Shown here one piece after another: positions 1 to 10,787 of a DNA stretch of 64,000 bases. The stretch is taken from assembly GCA_023512835.1 (NCBI GenBank), contig CM042092.1, positions 41,248,258 through 41,312,257 of the forward strand, given 5' to 3'. The notes under the pieces were generated by a model that saw only the letters and a list, made by a program, of their open reading frames with translations, was not told the DNA's origin and did not search any database. Within the stretch, counting starts at the first letter, position 1; every line of letters starts with the position of its first letter. Position numbers and translations under genes: made by a program. The DNA comes from Taxillus chinensis. Lineage: Eukaryota; Streptophyta; Magnoliopsida; Santalales; Loranthaceae.

Positions 1-583
1 GGAAACTTGTTTCTCCAGAGACGCAAATGAGCTGGTTTCCCATCACAAATTTCATTTTTTGATGAAGGCTAGAGGGCACTGCTCCTGCCATGTGGATCCA
101 GGGTCTTCCCAACAAACAACTATAATATGGTGTAATGTCCATTGCCTGAAATTCCACCGTAAAGGTAACTGGTCCAATCAGGAGTGGAATGTCTAGAGTT
201 CCCACCACATCACGTTTGCCTCCATCGAATGCTCGTACCTTCATCGTACAAGGACGCATATAGGATGCATTAATTGGAAGCTGTTGCAGTATATGTAAGG
301 GCATGATGTTCAAGGCGGAGCCGTTGTCAATGAGTACTCGTGCTATGGTATGCTCTTTACATTTGACAGTAATATGCAGAGCTTTTATGCGCCCCTTTCC
401 TTCCTGTGGCAGCTCGTCATCTCCAAAGCTAATCATGTTGTTCATGATGAGGTTACTGGTGAGTCCATCCACATTCGCTACTGAGATGGTTGGAGGAACA
501 TAGGCTTGGCTCAGAACTTTCAGTAGTGCTTCTCGATGAGGTTGAGAATCCATCATTAATGAGAGCAATGAGATATGAGCCGG
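1..583 (-). pseudogene. Tat/Ogre protease domain fragment
   Basis: Read on the minus strand this is the retropepsin-like protease of the copy 1 element. The active-site motif is LIDNGSALNIMP, with the D codon at 326-328. Usual retropepsins have D-T/S-G, and the same DNGS is present in A2, so it looks like a family trait rather than damage. It follows the open linker at 584-1294. The domain would cut the Gag-Pol polyprotein in the virus-like particle. It is partial at the window edge and has no continuous open frame, so it is called a pseudogene. Confidence 0.75.
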
Positions 584-1294
584 TTATCGACTTAGCTGAT
601 CCACAATGTTATACTCGCTCTGCTTCATGAGTTTCAAAAATTCTGCTACCTCTCCTTCAGTGACTGGTGCTCCTTTCGTAGTTGGCTCCAGCATTGGCTC
701 AATGTCTAGTTCCACAGTTTTTTCCTTCCTTGCTTTATCCACCATATCAGGGGCATAAGTCTTACCGCTCCTAGTTCTCTTTTCTGTTGCGGTGGCTCCC
801 TGGACTATTTCGCAACTGTAGTTCCATGGGACTGCCTTGTCTGTCTTGTAGGGGAAAGGAGCAGGAACACCTATAGTGAGAGGTGCAATGCCATACGGCA
901 ATTGTGGGATGTCGGTTCTCTCCTCCTTGTCTGACACGGGATTGGCGACATGGATGATGAGAGGCCTAATTCCATGTGGCAGTAGCGGGACTTCTGGAGT
1001 CTGAGCATTCAAGACAAGGGGCGTTGGCACCCATGGTGATTTGTATGAATTGTCTCCTTGGATCATGTGGCTTTGATTGTCTGTCTCTCCTCTTGAGAAT
1101 TCTATCATCCTCTGGTCCATGAGCTTTTGTACCATGCTGGCGAACTCACTACATTGCTCAATGTCATGTCCCCGTGACATCTCGTGATAAGGGCATTGTT
1201 TCTCCCACTCTGTACCCTTCACTACCTCTGATGTGTCTTTGGCAAGTATATATCCATGCTCCAGTAGTAGGTTAAACAAATATCTCTTCTCCAT
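584..1294 (-). pseudogene. Tat/Ogre gag C-terminal knuckle and gag-protease linker
   Basis: A 236-residue open stretch on the minus strand. Near residue 35 it carries CPYHEMSRGHDIEQC, a CxYH-x4-GHxxxxC pattern resembling the zinc knuckles of Tat-lineage Gag. Proline-rich repeats (HGIRPLIIHVANP, YGIAPLTIGVPAP) and a charged segment follow, ending near KLMKQSEYNIVDQLS, which leads into protease. The matching region of A2 (about 23780-24460) is broken by indels, so copy 1 preserves this linker better. The start methionine is only the first in the open frame; in the element this segment is internal to the polyprotein. Confidence 0.7.
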
Positions 1295-1456
1295 TTGTAT
1301 TTGTGAAACCTTCTCTAGCCTTCCTTCTGTTATTATATTAGCGACATCGTGTGAATGTTCTGGGAGCGGATTATCGTTTACATTTGGCGTCCCGTCCGGT
1401 GCGAGAAAAATCTAGCCACTTTGCATCTTTTAATGCCTGAACCTTCCTTTTGAATG

Positions 1457-2945
1457 TTATGCAATTTTCAATATCATGTCCTGCTCCACCAGATGATACT
1501 CGCATTTGGCATGGGGTTTATACCATGCTGGGGGAGGAGACCTTATTTCTCCCAAGGGCGTAGGGAGTACCAACCTTGCTTCTAAAAGCTTGGAGTATAA
1601 TTCAGCATATGTCATTGGAATCGGGTCAAACTCTTGTCGTGGTCGACGAGGAGCCTGATTCGCTCCTGCATACTGGGTCTGGGCCCTGGGTTGCCCCTGT
1701 CCTTGGAATGGGGCCCTTGGACCTTCCTGAATTGCTACCCTTGGTTGCTCTAGGTATGACGCTCTTGGTTGAAACGGGTTAGGGGCCATTGGATATGGAA
1801 AAGGAAACCCTCCTTGCAGCAAGTATGGCGTGAATTGGGGGGTTGGCGCAGGCGCAGTATAGGCGGCTACTGGTGATCCTCTATAGTACCCTGGCGCTTG
1901 GTAGAATGCCAGGTTGTACCGTTGGGCTTGACAGATATACCAGATTGGTCTCACCTTCCTTCTTTTTTCCTGCTAGTGGTTGGAACTTTTTCGATGTCTC
2001 TGCGATATCACCCTTTAGTTTTCCTCCTTTAATTCCACTCTCGACTCGTTCACCCGATGCGACGAAGTCGGCGAAGCTACTAGAGACGTTACCGATCAGC
2101 TTCTCATAGTAGACCCCTTTTAGCGTATTGATAAAAAGAGTAGTGAGTTCTCTTTCTATGAGGGGAGGTTGAACCTCTACGGCAGTCTCTCTCCATCTCC
2201 TGGCATATTCCTTGAAAGTTTCCTCAGCCCCCTTTTCTAAGGACTGTAGGGTCAATCGGTCTAGTGCGAGCTCCGTGATATGTTTGTATTGTGCCAAAAA
2301 GCATGTGGCTAACTCCTTCCAGGTCTTGATACGGTTGCCATTCGGTTGAAAGTACCAGCAAGGGATGCCCCAGATTAGGCTTTCCCGGAAACAATGCATG
2401 AGGAGCTTGTCTTCACCAGCATAAGCAGCCATCTTCTGACATTACATGGCCAAATGTGTCTTTGGACATCGGGTCCCGTTGAACTTTTCAAACTCTGGCA
2501 TTTTGAACATTGGTGGCAGCACTACTCCAGGGACTAAGCATAAGTCTTGTGGGCTGGTCATGCCATAGCTGTCAGTGCCTTCTACGGCTTTCAATCTTTC
2601 CTCGAGTCGGCATAGAGCGAAAGACTAAACATTTTCCTGAGGAGCTGGGGAACCCACCGCTTCCATTACATTTTCCAATGCAGGCATAGTGAAATGAGTT
2701 TGATTTGGGGTTGGAGGTTGTGCCATAGCAGGATGGTATGTGGGCGCCTGGCTTGGAGCCAGATTGGGTGACTGAACGGCCTGCTGTCCCTGCTCTTGGT
2801 GGTGATTGGTAGTTCCCCCTGTCGGAAGTCTTCCTCTTTCTTCAGTCAATTTTGTGAGCATTTCCATTATTGCAGACATTTGCCCCTGTAGGGTTTGTTG
2901 TAACTGTTCCAACCCCATGAGTCTGTTCTCTGCTTCTTCTGCCAT
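1457..2945 (-). pseudogene. Tat/Ogre gag (copy 1), broken
   Basis: Three overlapping minus-strand frames (2945-2625, 2432-1881, 1954-1457) together match A2 gag. The N-terminus starts MAEEAENRLMGLEQLQQTLQ and is coiled-coil-like with a Q/P-rich tail. The middle holds the Retrotrans_gag-type core (motifs TWKELATCFLAQYKHITELA, FINTLKGVYYEKLIG). The C-terminal part is rich in P, Q and R (AYTAPAPTPQFTPYL) and leads to a CEYH knuckle. Stops and frame changes, for example around 2440-2620 where the A2 frame is open, show decay. Gag would form the particle shell; this copy cannot make full-length protein. Confidence 0.8.
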
Positions 2946-3232
2946 TGGCTGCAGTTGAGGTATTTGATTGCGCCGGGATCTGAGATTGTAAGAGTGCGCA
3001 ATCGTGGAGGGAGGCTGCTACCCACCTGGGTACAAGGGAACTTTTATTTGATTTTTCATTTGATATGCATGTATGCATGAATGTCTATGTAGAGGGTTAA
3101 AGAAACAAACAACTTTATTACAAACAAAACACACAATACAAACACTCAATACAAACATACAATGCTAAAATGCCATGTAAAATGAAAGCTATCACTACAT
3201 GATCTTAAGGCATTCTTCCAGTCATCTCCTAA

Positions 3233-4159
3233 GGAGCACGGCGCCTATTTCTCTGGGGTGGTCGTTCACCTGCTTCCTCCCACTACTTCGTTATTGTCTC
3301 GATCTGTTTTTCCCTCAGCTGCAGCCTTTGAAGAGCTCCTTCTAGAGATGCTTCTAGCCCCTGGATCTGCTGCCTTAAAGTCTGATTCTCCTGGAGGATA
3401 GCCTTCATGTCTGAAGTTAGCTGTGGCTTGTGTTGTGCCCTCCAAGATATGTATGCTGGGAAAAGACCAGGTTTTGAACTGTTAGGTTGGATCTTGTGTG
3501 GTGTGGACCATGCTTGATACATCTTCTTGCCTTCTTCTGTGAGCATGGTTCTGCTGTAAGTGAAGTCACACTCTTCCATGCCAAAGAGCACGGGAATAAT
3601 CTGATGACGCCCCACTTGTCTTCCCACCTGCAGTGGTGCATATGCAGTTCCTCCCCAGGGACCTAAAAGTGGAACCTAATTGTAGTCCCTGCAGCTATAT
3701 GTCATGGAGACCACCGGCATCCAAGGAGCAGTCTAGGTAATGTCAGCTTCTGTGAGGTTCTCCAACTTCTTTTTCCAGCTCTCAAAGTCTTTTGGTAGGC
3801 TCCACTTGCTGAGCAGAATATCTAGTAGTGTTGTGGCTGGTACTTGATAAACAGCAGGGAAACGATGAACACTACAGGGGAAATGACCTTGCAACTAGGT
3901 ACACAGGAGAGGTAGGCACCCCATGAACTGTCCCGAGCCTTTACTCCTCAGGTAAGTAAGAGATCGGCTGGTTTCAGCCAAGATAGTAGGAGTAGGGTCA
4001 CATCCTTTGAGCACCTGCTGGACCAAATCTACAATTGCCCCATCGATGTGGGCCGGTATCCTCGGGAAAATGACTAGCCCATATATAGCTAGTGTAAGCA
4101 GTTTGTGTGCTTCTGCTTCTGTTGCAGTTTGTATTATTTCTTTGATTGTTGCCCATGGA
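3233..4159 (-). pseudogene. C-terminal part of Tat/Ogre ORF1 (DUF7745-like), broken
   Basis: The minus-strand sequence matches the distal part of ORF1 in A2 (26426-27357). Visible pieces include VLFGMEECDFTYSRTML and a C-terminal coiled coil with LRQQIQGLEASLEGALQRL. Near 3660-3740 two tryptophan codons of A2 (in ADITWTAPW and YNWVPL) read as TAG here, which fits TGG-to-TAG decay. The 5' portion of ORF1 is missing because of the junction at 4159. ORF1 upstream of gag is an established feature of Ogre-type elements; its role is not known. Confidence 0.7.
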
Positions 4160-4163
4160 TGAC
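4150..4163. other. Recombination junction between two retrotransposon families
   Basis: Up to GCCCATGGA the sequence follows the minus-strand Tat ORF1 (compare 27350-27359). From TGACATGTCC on it follows the plus-strand chromovirus pol tail (compare 60597). The two parents share only a few bases (GGA) at the breakpoint, and there is no LTR terminus or TSD. This looks like end-joining or deletion rather than an integration boundary. Confidence 0.75.
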
Positions 4164-5840
4164 ATGTCCGTTGTTGAGGCCCCTATTCGTATACTAGATC
4201 GCCGGGAGAAACTTCTGCGGGATGTGAGGAGTTAGTCAGTTTTACCTTTTTAGGTGGAAATTGTTGGGTTTTAGGGAGTTTTATTTCCACACACTTTGGC
4301 TAAATCATCTTGTATGTTGATAAGCAAGCAAGAGGCAAAGTTTGAGCGCAATAGGGAGTGTAGGTGAGAATGCACGAGAGAATGCTTTTCACGTGCAGGG
4401 AGATTTTTGCATGGGAGCCTTCCTGATGTTGTTCCAAGTCTTGTGGTGAAATTATAGAGCATTTGGAGGTGCCCGTGAGAATGCACGTGAGAATGCTTTC
4501 TCACGTGCAGCCTCCATTACCCTTATCTTGTTGTTCTGATCCTCTTTTGCTAAAGGATCATGGTGAAATTAGGAGTGCTTTGCCCTGTGTGGTTGCAAAA
4601 AGGTTGTAGTCTGTCATCAAAACTACGTCGTTTTGATGCTGGGATTTATTTAATCAAAACTACGTCATTTTGAGGTTTTAGTTGTCTATATAAAGAGGTG
4701 AAGACTCCCTGTTTTAGGTTTAGGGTTCTCTTCAGCCACTGCAGCCGTCGTAGAAAGAGAGAGAGCTAGAGAGAGGGAAGGGAGGAGAGCTACTGGTTGC
4801 TGCCGGAGCATCGTGCATGGGGAAGACGGCGTCTAGCGCGGGAGCAAGGAGGATCTTCTTTAAAGAAGGGGTTTTGTCTTTCCCGGTCTGTTCCGGGGTT
4901 AGCCCTGTGTAGATGTTTTACAGAGTTTCTATGGCTATTGTTATAATATTTATATGTAAATCGATATAGATGTGATCTCCTATATGGATGTTGGCCTTCA
5001 ATGGCGCCCTGGGTGTGTTTCTGACGTTGGGTTATTAGTGCATGTTACATGTTCGATAAAATGTTTGTGTGATTATGTTTGTGTGAATATGCCCAGTAAA
5101 TGTTTGTTTTTATGCCTGAGAGGCTAGATTTGTGGGTTTGTAAAAATGTGCATGCTAAGTGTTTGTTTTTATGCCTGAGAAGCTGGGTTTGTGCACTTGT
5201 GAATGTGTGCATGCTAAGTGTTTGGTTTTATGCCTAAGTGACCAAGGTGTATCTTTGTGTGCTTTTCTGTTTGGTACTTGGCCTGAAGAGGCGCTTAAAT
5301 CACTTGGCCTAAAGAGGCGCTTAAATCACTTGTTTGAAAGGTGGTTAAAGCATTGGCCTGTGTGGTTGGGACTGAGGTTGTGCCGTTTGTGTGGTGTGAA
5401 TTCCTTGTTATGTCTATGTCACGTCAATGCACTGGTGCACGCTCACATATAGATGTGCATGGATGGGTTGGGGGAGACTTGATCCCTACTGAGCTGTGGT
5501 TGCTCACCCCTCCTATTGTGATGTGTTTTGTTTCAGGAACCTACAGGCGTTAGGTGGAATCCCGAGGTGAATATTATGTTATTTTATGGAAATTGATGTA
5601 ACCCCTGTGGGGAGATATTGTAAAAGGATTTGGAATGTAATAAAGACATGTGCGGTTGTGAACATTTATTATGGGTTGAAAATAAATAAAGATATTTAAT
5701 TTACATCTTTGTGACTATCGGTGGTGAATGTATACGTTGACCTGCATGAATGTTTGTTTTGTACATCCACCCCCGCCCACCAAGTTGGGTATAGGGGAGT
5801 CACGAACCGGTTTTCTCGGGTTGGAAATTCGGGCGTGACA
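4160..5840 (+). mobile_element. Chromovirus remnant: chromodomain-region scrap plus 3' LTR (B-related)
   Basis: The first 75 bases encode VVEAPIRILDRREKLLRD, matching the chromodomain region of element B (near 60610), then stop. From about 4610 the sequence is homologous to the B LTRs: two ACGT-centred palindromes, a TATA box, the AGGTTTAGGGTT motif, the 'tatgcctgagaggc' repeats, and the end TTCGGGCGTGACA at 5840. The U3 between about 4240 and 4600 is unlike B and holds a diverged direct repeat (about 4366-4400 and 4473-4510) containing ACGTG motifs. The left LTR edge is unclear; TGTTGGGTTTTAGG at about 4263 is one candidate. No TSD was found. Confidence 0.75.
4610..4727 (+). promoter_or_regulatory. 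LTR promoter: palindromes, TATA box, telo-box-like motif
   Basis: Two copies of the TCAAAACTACGTCGTTTTGA-type palindrome lie at about 4617-4677. They are followed by TATATAAA at 4687-4694 and TTTAGGTTTAGGGTT from about 4713. The same order occurs in both B LTRs, which supports a conserved Pol II promoter. A GA-rich leader follows. Confidence 0.6.
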
Positions 5841-6213
5841 GACTTACACTCTTCTCTAAAGAGATTGGGTAGAGGTTCAAAGTTACCTTTAGGGAGTGGA
5901 AGTGCATTGCGAAGTGTTTGGTTGAGACCCAAATCTCCACTCCTTGTACTATTCCCACCACGTCGTCTCTAGAGATTTCCAAGGTCTCGTGAAATGCCGA
6001 GACGTCTTCTACCAAGACATCTTGCATCCCCAAACATACGGATGCAATCCCAGTTGATCGAAGTGATTTCCGAACTCGCCTGGCCATCCGACCTTCGCGT
6101 CGCCTATGGCTTCCCGGTCGACGATGAAGCCTGGAACAATTTTGCCTAATCCTTCCGCTATCGATGAGCTGGGTCCTGCCATAGAGGTTATAGACAGAGA
6201 AAGAGACACTCAT
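5841..6213 (-). pseudogene. Truncated first exon of an unidentified gene
   Basis: On the minus strand two overlapping frames start at 6213 and 6209. The 6209 frame gives MSLSLSITSMAGPSSSIAEG and continues through GKIVPGFIVDREAIGDAKVG to a stop at 6009, with a GT that could be a splice donor (TTG|GTAGAAG) just before the stop. The 6213 frame stays open to 5800, but its last residues are read from LTR sequence. I do not recognise the protein. Upstream sequence looks like a plant promoter and leader. The body of the gene would lie to the left of 5841, where the chromovirus LTR begins, so at most a 5' fragment remains. It could also be a fragment captured by, or belonging to, another repeat. Confidence 0.4.
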
Positions 6214-6480
6214 AGAGAGAGAATGTAAGGTTCGAAGGTGGTCGAGGAGAGGGATAGATTGAGAGAGAGAGAACGAGGATCGAAGAGAGAGAGGGAGAGG
6301 GAGCGCTTAGGGTTAGGGTTCGAGTGTGAAAACAAAGAACGTACCTCTAGGTTCCGTCTCTATCGTGACTTATATATGAGGTGGGAAGTGTACCGTAGAA
6401 GTCCGTTGGATCAAGCCCAGAATTTGGATAATGCTGATAAAGCCCTATGTAATTTGATTTGAGATCTTTTGTGTTTCTTT
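6214..6480 (-). promoter_or_regulatory. Minus-strand TATA box, telo-box and CT-rich leader
   Basis: Read on the minus strand, TATATAAG lies near 6370-6378. About 60 bp downstream come two AACCCTAA-type telo-box motifs (plus strand AGGGTTAGGGTT, near 6307-6320), then a long CT/TC-rich leader (6185-6305) up to the ATGs at 6213 and 6209. This arrangement is common in plant housekeeping-gene promoters. The function is inferred. Confidence 0.45.
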
Positions 6481-6689
6481 GATCATTGCATAAGATATGT
6501 TATTAATCCAGGAGATACACTCGTGAGAGCAAAGCTAAGGACGGGATACATAATCCCGACCCGGACAAGGGTGAGTGTCGTCAAACACTTGGTAAATAAC
6601 CAAGTTACCAATACATACGGAATAAGGAACATTCGTGCGGACTAAGAACTTAAAAGCTACGGATTATGGAATCTGCTCTTAATGCCTCA

Positions 6690-7250
6690 AACAGACTAAG
6701 TCAAACTGATGCGGAGTAAGAATCTTGGTCTATAAGGTTGCACGGAGTAAAAGAGTCAACACGGAGCTAAAAAGTTAAGTCTTTCACTCAAATGAACTAA
6801 AGTAAAGAAGACACGGAGTAAGGCATCCGAGTCTTTAAGAAGACACGGAGTAAGAAAGTACTGATGCGGAATACGGACCCGAGTCCTTATTCGCACGGAG
6901 TAAGGAACGTAGATGCGGAGTAAGGAATCCGGACCACTCACTCATGTGGAGTAAGGATGTGCTAGTACGGAGTAAGCCATCCGATCCTTTAGACTCACAC
7001 GGAGTGAGGAACTTACATACGTAGTAAGGAACTTACATACGGAGTAAGGAACTTACATACGGAGTAAGGAACTTACATGCAGAGTAAGGAAGCGCTGATA
7101 CAGAATAAGCACTCCGACCTTCTCATTCATACGGAGTAAGGAAGCGCTGACACGGACTAAGGATTCCAGTATCAAATAGATACGGAGTAAGCAAGCAACC
7201 ACTGACACGGAGTAAGGTTCCGAGCTTCATTAGCCACGGAGTTAGGAAAA
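6690..7250 (+). repeat. CGGAGTAAGGA-type degenerate tandem array
   Basis: About twenty copies of a core (A)CGGAGTAAG(GA) at irregular 20-60 bp spacing, embedded in phrases such as 'tacggagtaaggaactt'. The array lies inside the possible LTR at 6499-7858 and could be its enhancer repeats. No coding sequence is supported. Confidence 0.7.
7011..7090 (+). repeat. Four perfect-spacing 20-bp tandem repeats
   Basis: Four consecutive units of ACTTACATACGGAGTAAGGA with one or two substitutions each. This is the most regular part of the larger array. Confidence 0.85.
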
Positions 7251-7858
7251 TTACACCGGACCAAGAAGATGCTGCTTCAACTTAACCGCATTTAAGGTTA
7301 TCAGCTCGTGGTGTCCCGATGTAAGACAAACTTGTTGAGAACCTGAAGAATCTTACACATGGATCACCCGGATATGTGGACACAACTTTAATTATATTTG
7401 GGAACTCACAAAGGCACTTATACTCTTCAAACCCAAGATCTTGAGCTCCACAAACCGCAGCAGTCAAGGCAGAGAGACTATCGAGGAATAGTTAGTGCTG
7501 AACGCATTCCGGAACTACAAGTTCCAAGGTTGTCTGTTAGGAATGTTTTTGTATAAATATTTATACTTGTATATTTAAAGGAGTATGCGAGCAAGCCTGA
7601 AAAAATCCTGTGAATGCACAAGAGTTCAAAGAGATAATATAGGCTAGAGTGTGAATCCTTTTGTAAACAGAGTGTAAAAGAGTCTTGCTTCTATTTTGTT
7701 GTATTTATCTTTTGATAATAAAACAAAATACTTCCACTATCCTGGTTATCTTCCAAGTATGATTCTATCACTTAACTAGATAAGTGTTTGTGTCATAAGA
7801 GAATATAAAGAGTTTGGATAATAGCTTATTCACCCCCCCTCTAGGCTCCAAGGGACCA

Positions 7859-9493
7859 TCAAAGTCACATACTCGTCGGTTCGTCTTTAGCGTCCGCGTC
7901 CTTTTCTCTGACCCGTCTCTTTATCTTCCGGATCCACCTGTTGGAGTACTCAAGCAATGAGTGCACGTCACCCCTTGTGTCGGTGTATTTTGAATTTTAA
8001 GTGCACAGTAGCGTGCTTATATGTCTTCGACACTTGAGCAATAAAGGAGCCAAATCCGTTAAGCTTCGACCCTCAGGACTGTGACCCTATGAAGCTGCGT
8101 AGAGAGTCTCCAAGCTTAAGACTACGAAGAAGCACTCTTCGAGGCAGCAGGTCTTCGATGCTTTGTGCATCATGATTGACTACGAATTCATCGATAGTGG
8201 CGGATTCCTCTGGACTTTTTCAACACTTAACAACACGAATGTGACTCATATAATATATCATAAAAACATGCATGATGACCAGGTCTTGTAAATGGAATTA
8301 TGAGTACATGTTCGAGCTTGAATTCTCACAACCGAAATACCTGGTTTGCATGTATGACTACTATTTGACGACCATTTTTCTTTCCATTAACCTTAGAAAT
8401 GACTAAGTGTTTCATCATTCAATTCTTTATGTAGGATATTGATCACAATGTCAACATAGCATCCAAGTAACCATAGTCAATTCATTTCACCAACCCAGTC
8501 ATGAATTCGACAATCGGCTCACATATAAGCAAAACTCACTCGGTGAAGGCCTTACCCTCTCACTCTCGAATCAGCATGTGAGTATGATTCAGGAACTAGG
8601 ATTACACTGTTTGGTATACTCATGGTCAACCAAATCTTGCCACAAACCCTAATCCAAAGAATGATTTTCAGTTCAGCATAGATGATGAGAGACAGGATTG
8701 TCCTATTGAGAATCAGAACACACACTCTATCAATGTCTAACTTACAACAGAGTACATGTATAGAGTTTGGAGGTTGATCATTCATATTGTCTGTGAGTTG
8801 CCCCTTTTTCTTTGTGGAGCATGCATTTTCAGTGCTAATTCATGAACCTTTTCATTGTGACAGAGCTCAACACAGTTTCTTTTGGATATTAGATGATCGT
8901 ACAGTTTGAACTCCAATTATTACTCTAAACGAGACACATTTGAGGGTAGTAGTGAGGACTCCCTCTAAGATAGGCAATCTATTTTATTGTCTCTTTTTGC
9001 TTTTTTCTCCTACCCTTTTTCCATTAAAAGGTATTGGCTCTTTTTGAGTAATAGGCTTTTTATGATTCTCAATTTTTACAGTCTCAATCATCCTTAGAGC
9101 ATTAAATCATTGAGGATCCTTTCCGTGCAAGCCAATAGTACCATGAGATACTACAGTTCCTGCTAGTTAATGAATGCAATGCCACACAGGCAATATTCAC
9201 TCAGAAGAATAACAACATATAATGGGAATATCATTTGATGGTTATGGAGGGAAATGCACTCATTACACTCACGACTTGCAGAATCATGACAAGTTGCATA
9301 AAAGACTTATACCAAGTTCAGAGGTAGCAAGTTTCATCCATGTGATTTCTCAATGTCTTGCAGTAGAAATTTATCTATTACATTTAGGCACTACTAATTT
9401 TTATGGAGAGATAACCAATTATTAAATAGTGTCTTACTTATGTTCATGCACAGGCACTTAGTTTGAAGTGAAACATAGGACAAGCACTAAGAA
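7859..9493. other. About 1.6 kb without a recognisable gene
   Basis: AT-rich sequence lying 3' of the copia RNase H on the minus strand, where the element's 3' untranslated region and 3' LTR would be expected. A purine-rich minus-strand tract (plus strand TGCCCCTTTTTCTTTG, about 8792) could be a PPT, but no TG..CA boundary fits it. Small open frames (for example minus 8552-8785 and plus 9222-9425) match nothing I know. Confidence 0.4.
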
Positions 9494-10787
9494 TTATGGA
9501 GTTAAATCTAGCATGCCGAGTTTTGTCAAAAGTTCATTGAACCTGGCTTCGTGCAGTGGTTTGATGAATATGTCGGCAAGCTGGTCATCAGTGGATATAT
9601 ACTCAAGGGAAATGTCCTTCTTCAGCACATGGTCACGTATGAAGTGATGCCTGACCTCAATGTGCTTGGTTTTGGGATGCATGACAGGATTGTTGGAAAT
9701 TGTAAAAGCGCTTGTATTATCACAGTATAACGGCACAGCCTTCAAGGTTAAATCCATAGTCTAAAAGTTGACTAGCCATCCAAAGCAATTGAGCACAACA
9801 ACTTCCTGAAGCAATATATTCCGCTTCATTGTTGAAGTTGAAACCGATTGTTTCTTGGTGGACCAGGATACAAGTCTGTTCTTAAGCAGTTGGCATGTTC
9901 CACTTGTGCTCTTCCTATCAATCCCGCAACTAGCAAAGTCTGCATCCTGAAAAGCCTCTCAGCTTTTGAATTCAGACTCCTTTGGGTACCAAAGTCCCAA
10001 ATTTTCAATTCCCTTAAGATAGCGCATAATCCTTTTGACATCAAACATATGAGACTCCTTGGGATTTGCTTGGTATCTTGCACAGATGCATGTTGCGAAC
10101 ATTATATCAGGTCTGCTTGCTGTGAGATACGACAAAGATCCAATCATGCTTCTGTATTCTGTGATATCCACTTCTTTGCCTGCTTCATCCATATCTAATT
10201 TGGCGTTTGAAGGAATGGGCATTTTCATGTGAGTCACATCAGTCATCTTGAATTTCTTGAGAATCTCCTTAGTGTATTTAGTTTTACTGATAAAGATCCC
10301 ATCCTTCAACTACTTGACCTCCAACCCAAGAAAGAATGAAAGTTCTCCCATCATACTCATTTCATATTCACTCTTCATCAAATGGGAGCATTCTTCACAC
10401 TTTTTTATCCTTTGATCCGAATATGATGTCATCAACATAAATCTGAACAATCAAGAGTGGTCCTTTTCCTTCCTTGAGAAACAGTGGGGTCAATTTTGCC
10501 TTTTTTGAACTTGTTTTTGATCAAAAATTATGACAAAGTTTCATACCAAGCTATGGGAGCTTGTTTTAGTCCATATAGAGCCTTCTTCAGTTTGTACACC
10601 TTGTGTTTTTGGTTTGGCTCTAGAAATCCAGGAGGTTGTTCAACATAGACTTCTTCTTGGAGGTCTCCGTTAAGGAATGCACTCTTGACATCCATTTGAT
10701 AAACCTTGAAGTCCTTGAATGCCGCATATGCTAAAAACATGCGGATGGCCTCTAGTCCAGCAACTAGTGCAAAGGTTTCATCATAGT
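9494..10787 (-). pseudogene. Ty1/copia RT C-terminal part and RNase H, left portion of the split element
   Basis: The minus-strand frames give a recognisable copia pol. FKVYQMDVKSAFLNGDL and the YGLKQAP block (10740-10528) belong to RT. IYVDDIIFGS near 10420 holds the catalytic YVDD. SMIGSLSYLTASRPDIMF and YLKGIENLGLWYPKES (10309-9959) are the RT-RNase H connection. Near the end, LYCDNTSAFTISNNP and TKHIEVRHHFIRDHVLKK (9757-9494) are RNase H. A TAG in the Q position of 'VK*LKDG' and several indels break the frame. The open frame stops at a clean insertion boundary at 10787; the preceding pol sequence resumes at 53717-53756 and 62952-64000. The wording is SIRE/Maximus- or Tork-like; the clade is not resolved. 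Confidence 0.9.
10783..10787. repeat. TSD ATAGT of the Tat solo LTR (partner 53717-53721)
   Basis: ATAGT immediately precedes the LTR terminus TGTCATCACTGG at 10788. ATAGT also immediately follows the other terminus GGTCCAACA at 53716. Counting only one copy brings the copia reading frame back into register across the insertion, which confirms the boundary. Confidence 0.95.

Larger units (their letters stand above)
1..4159 (-). mobile_element. Truncated Tat/Ogre Ty3/gypsy internal region (A family, copy 1)
   Basis: The segment is colinear on the minus strand with about 23195-27357 of the complete element A2 in this window. In transcription order it holds the C-terminal part of ORF1, gag, the gag-protease linker and the start of protease. 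The alignment stays in register over about 4.16 kb with scattered substitutions and small indels, so it is a diverged second copy. It runs off the left edge. At 4159 it stops abruptly inside ORF1, where sequence from a plus-strand chromovirus begins, so its 5' LTR and PBS are missing. The lineage call rests on A2, which carries the diagnostic second RNase H and the ORF1 upstream of gag. Confidence 0.9.
6499..7858 (+). mobile_element. Possible LTR (Ty1/copia-like end), unconfirmed
   Basis: The right end reads TTCACCCCCCCTCTAGGC followed shortly by GGGACCATCA, resembling the 3' end of many plant Ty1/copia LTRs. A polyadenylation-like stretch (TTTTGATAATAAAACAAAAT) lies about 130 bp earlier. A candidate start is TGTTATTAATCC at 6499. 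No TSD matches the flanks and no PBS follows, so at best it is a solo or truncated LTR. Confidence 0.3.

Noticed and set aside
5841..6209. Possible CRIB (Rho-binding) motif in the first-exon-like frame (VGWPGEFGNHFDQLG)
   Set aside because: The spacing of the conserved F, H and G residues is off by one and the second H is missing. Too weak to call.
6499..7858. Firm annotation as a copia solo LTR
   Set aside because: Only the 3' end looks right; no TSD, PBS or partner LTR was found. Listed at low confidence.
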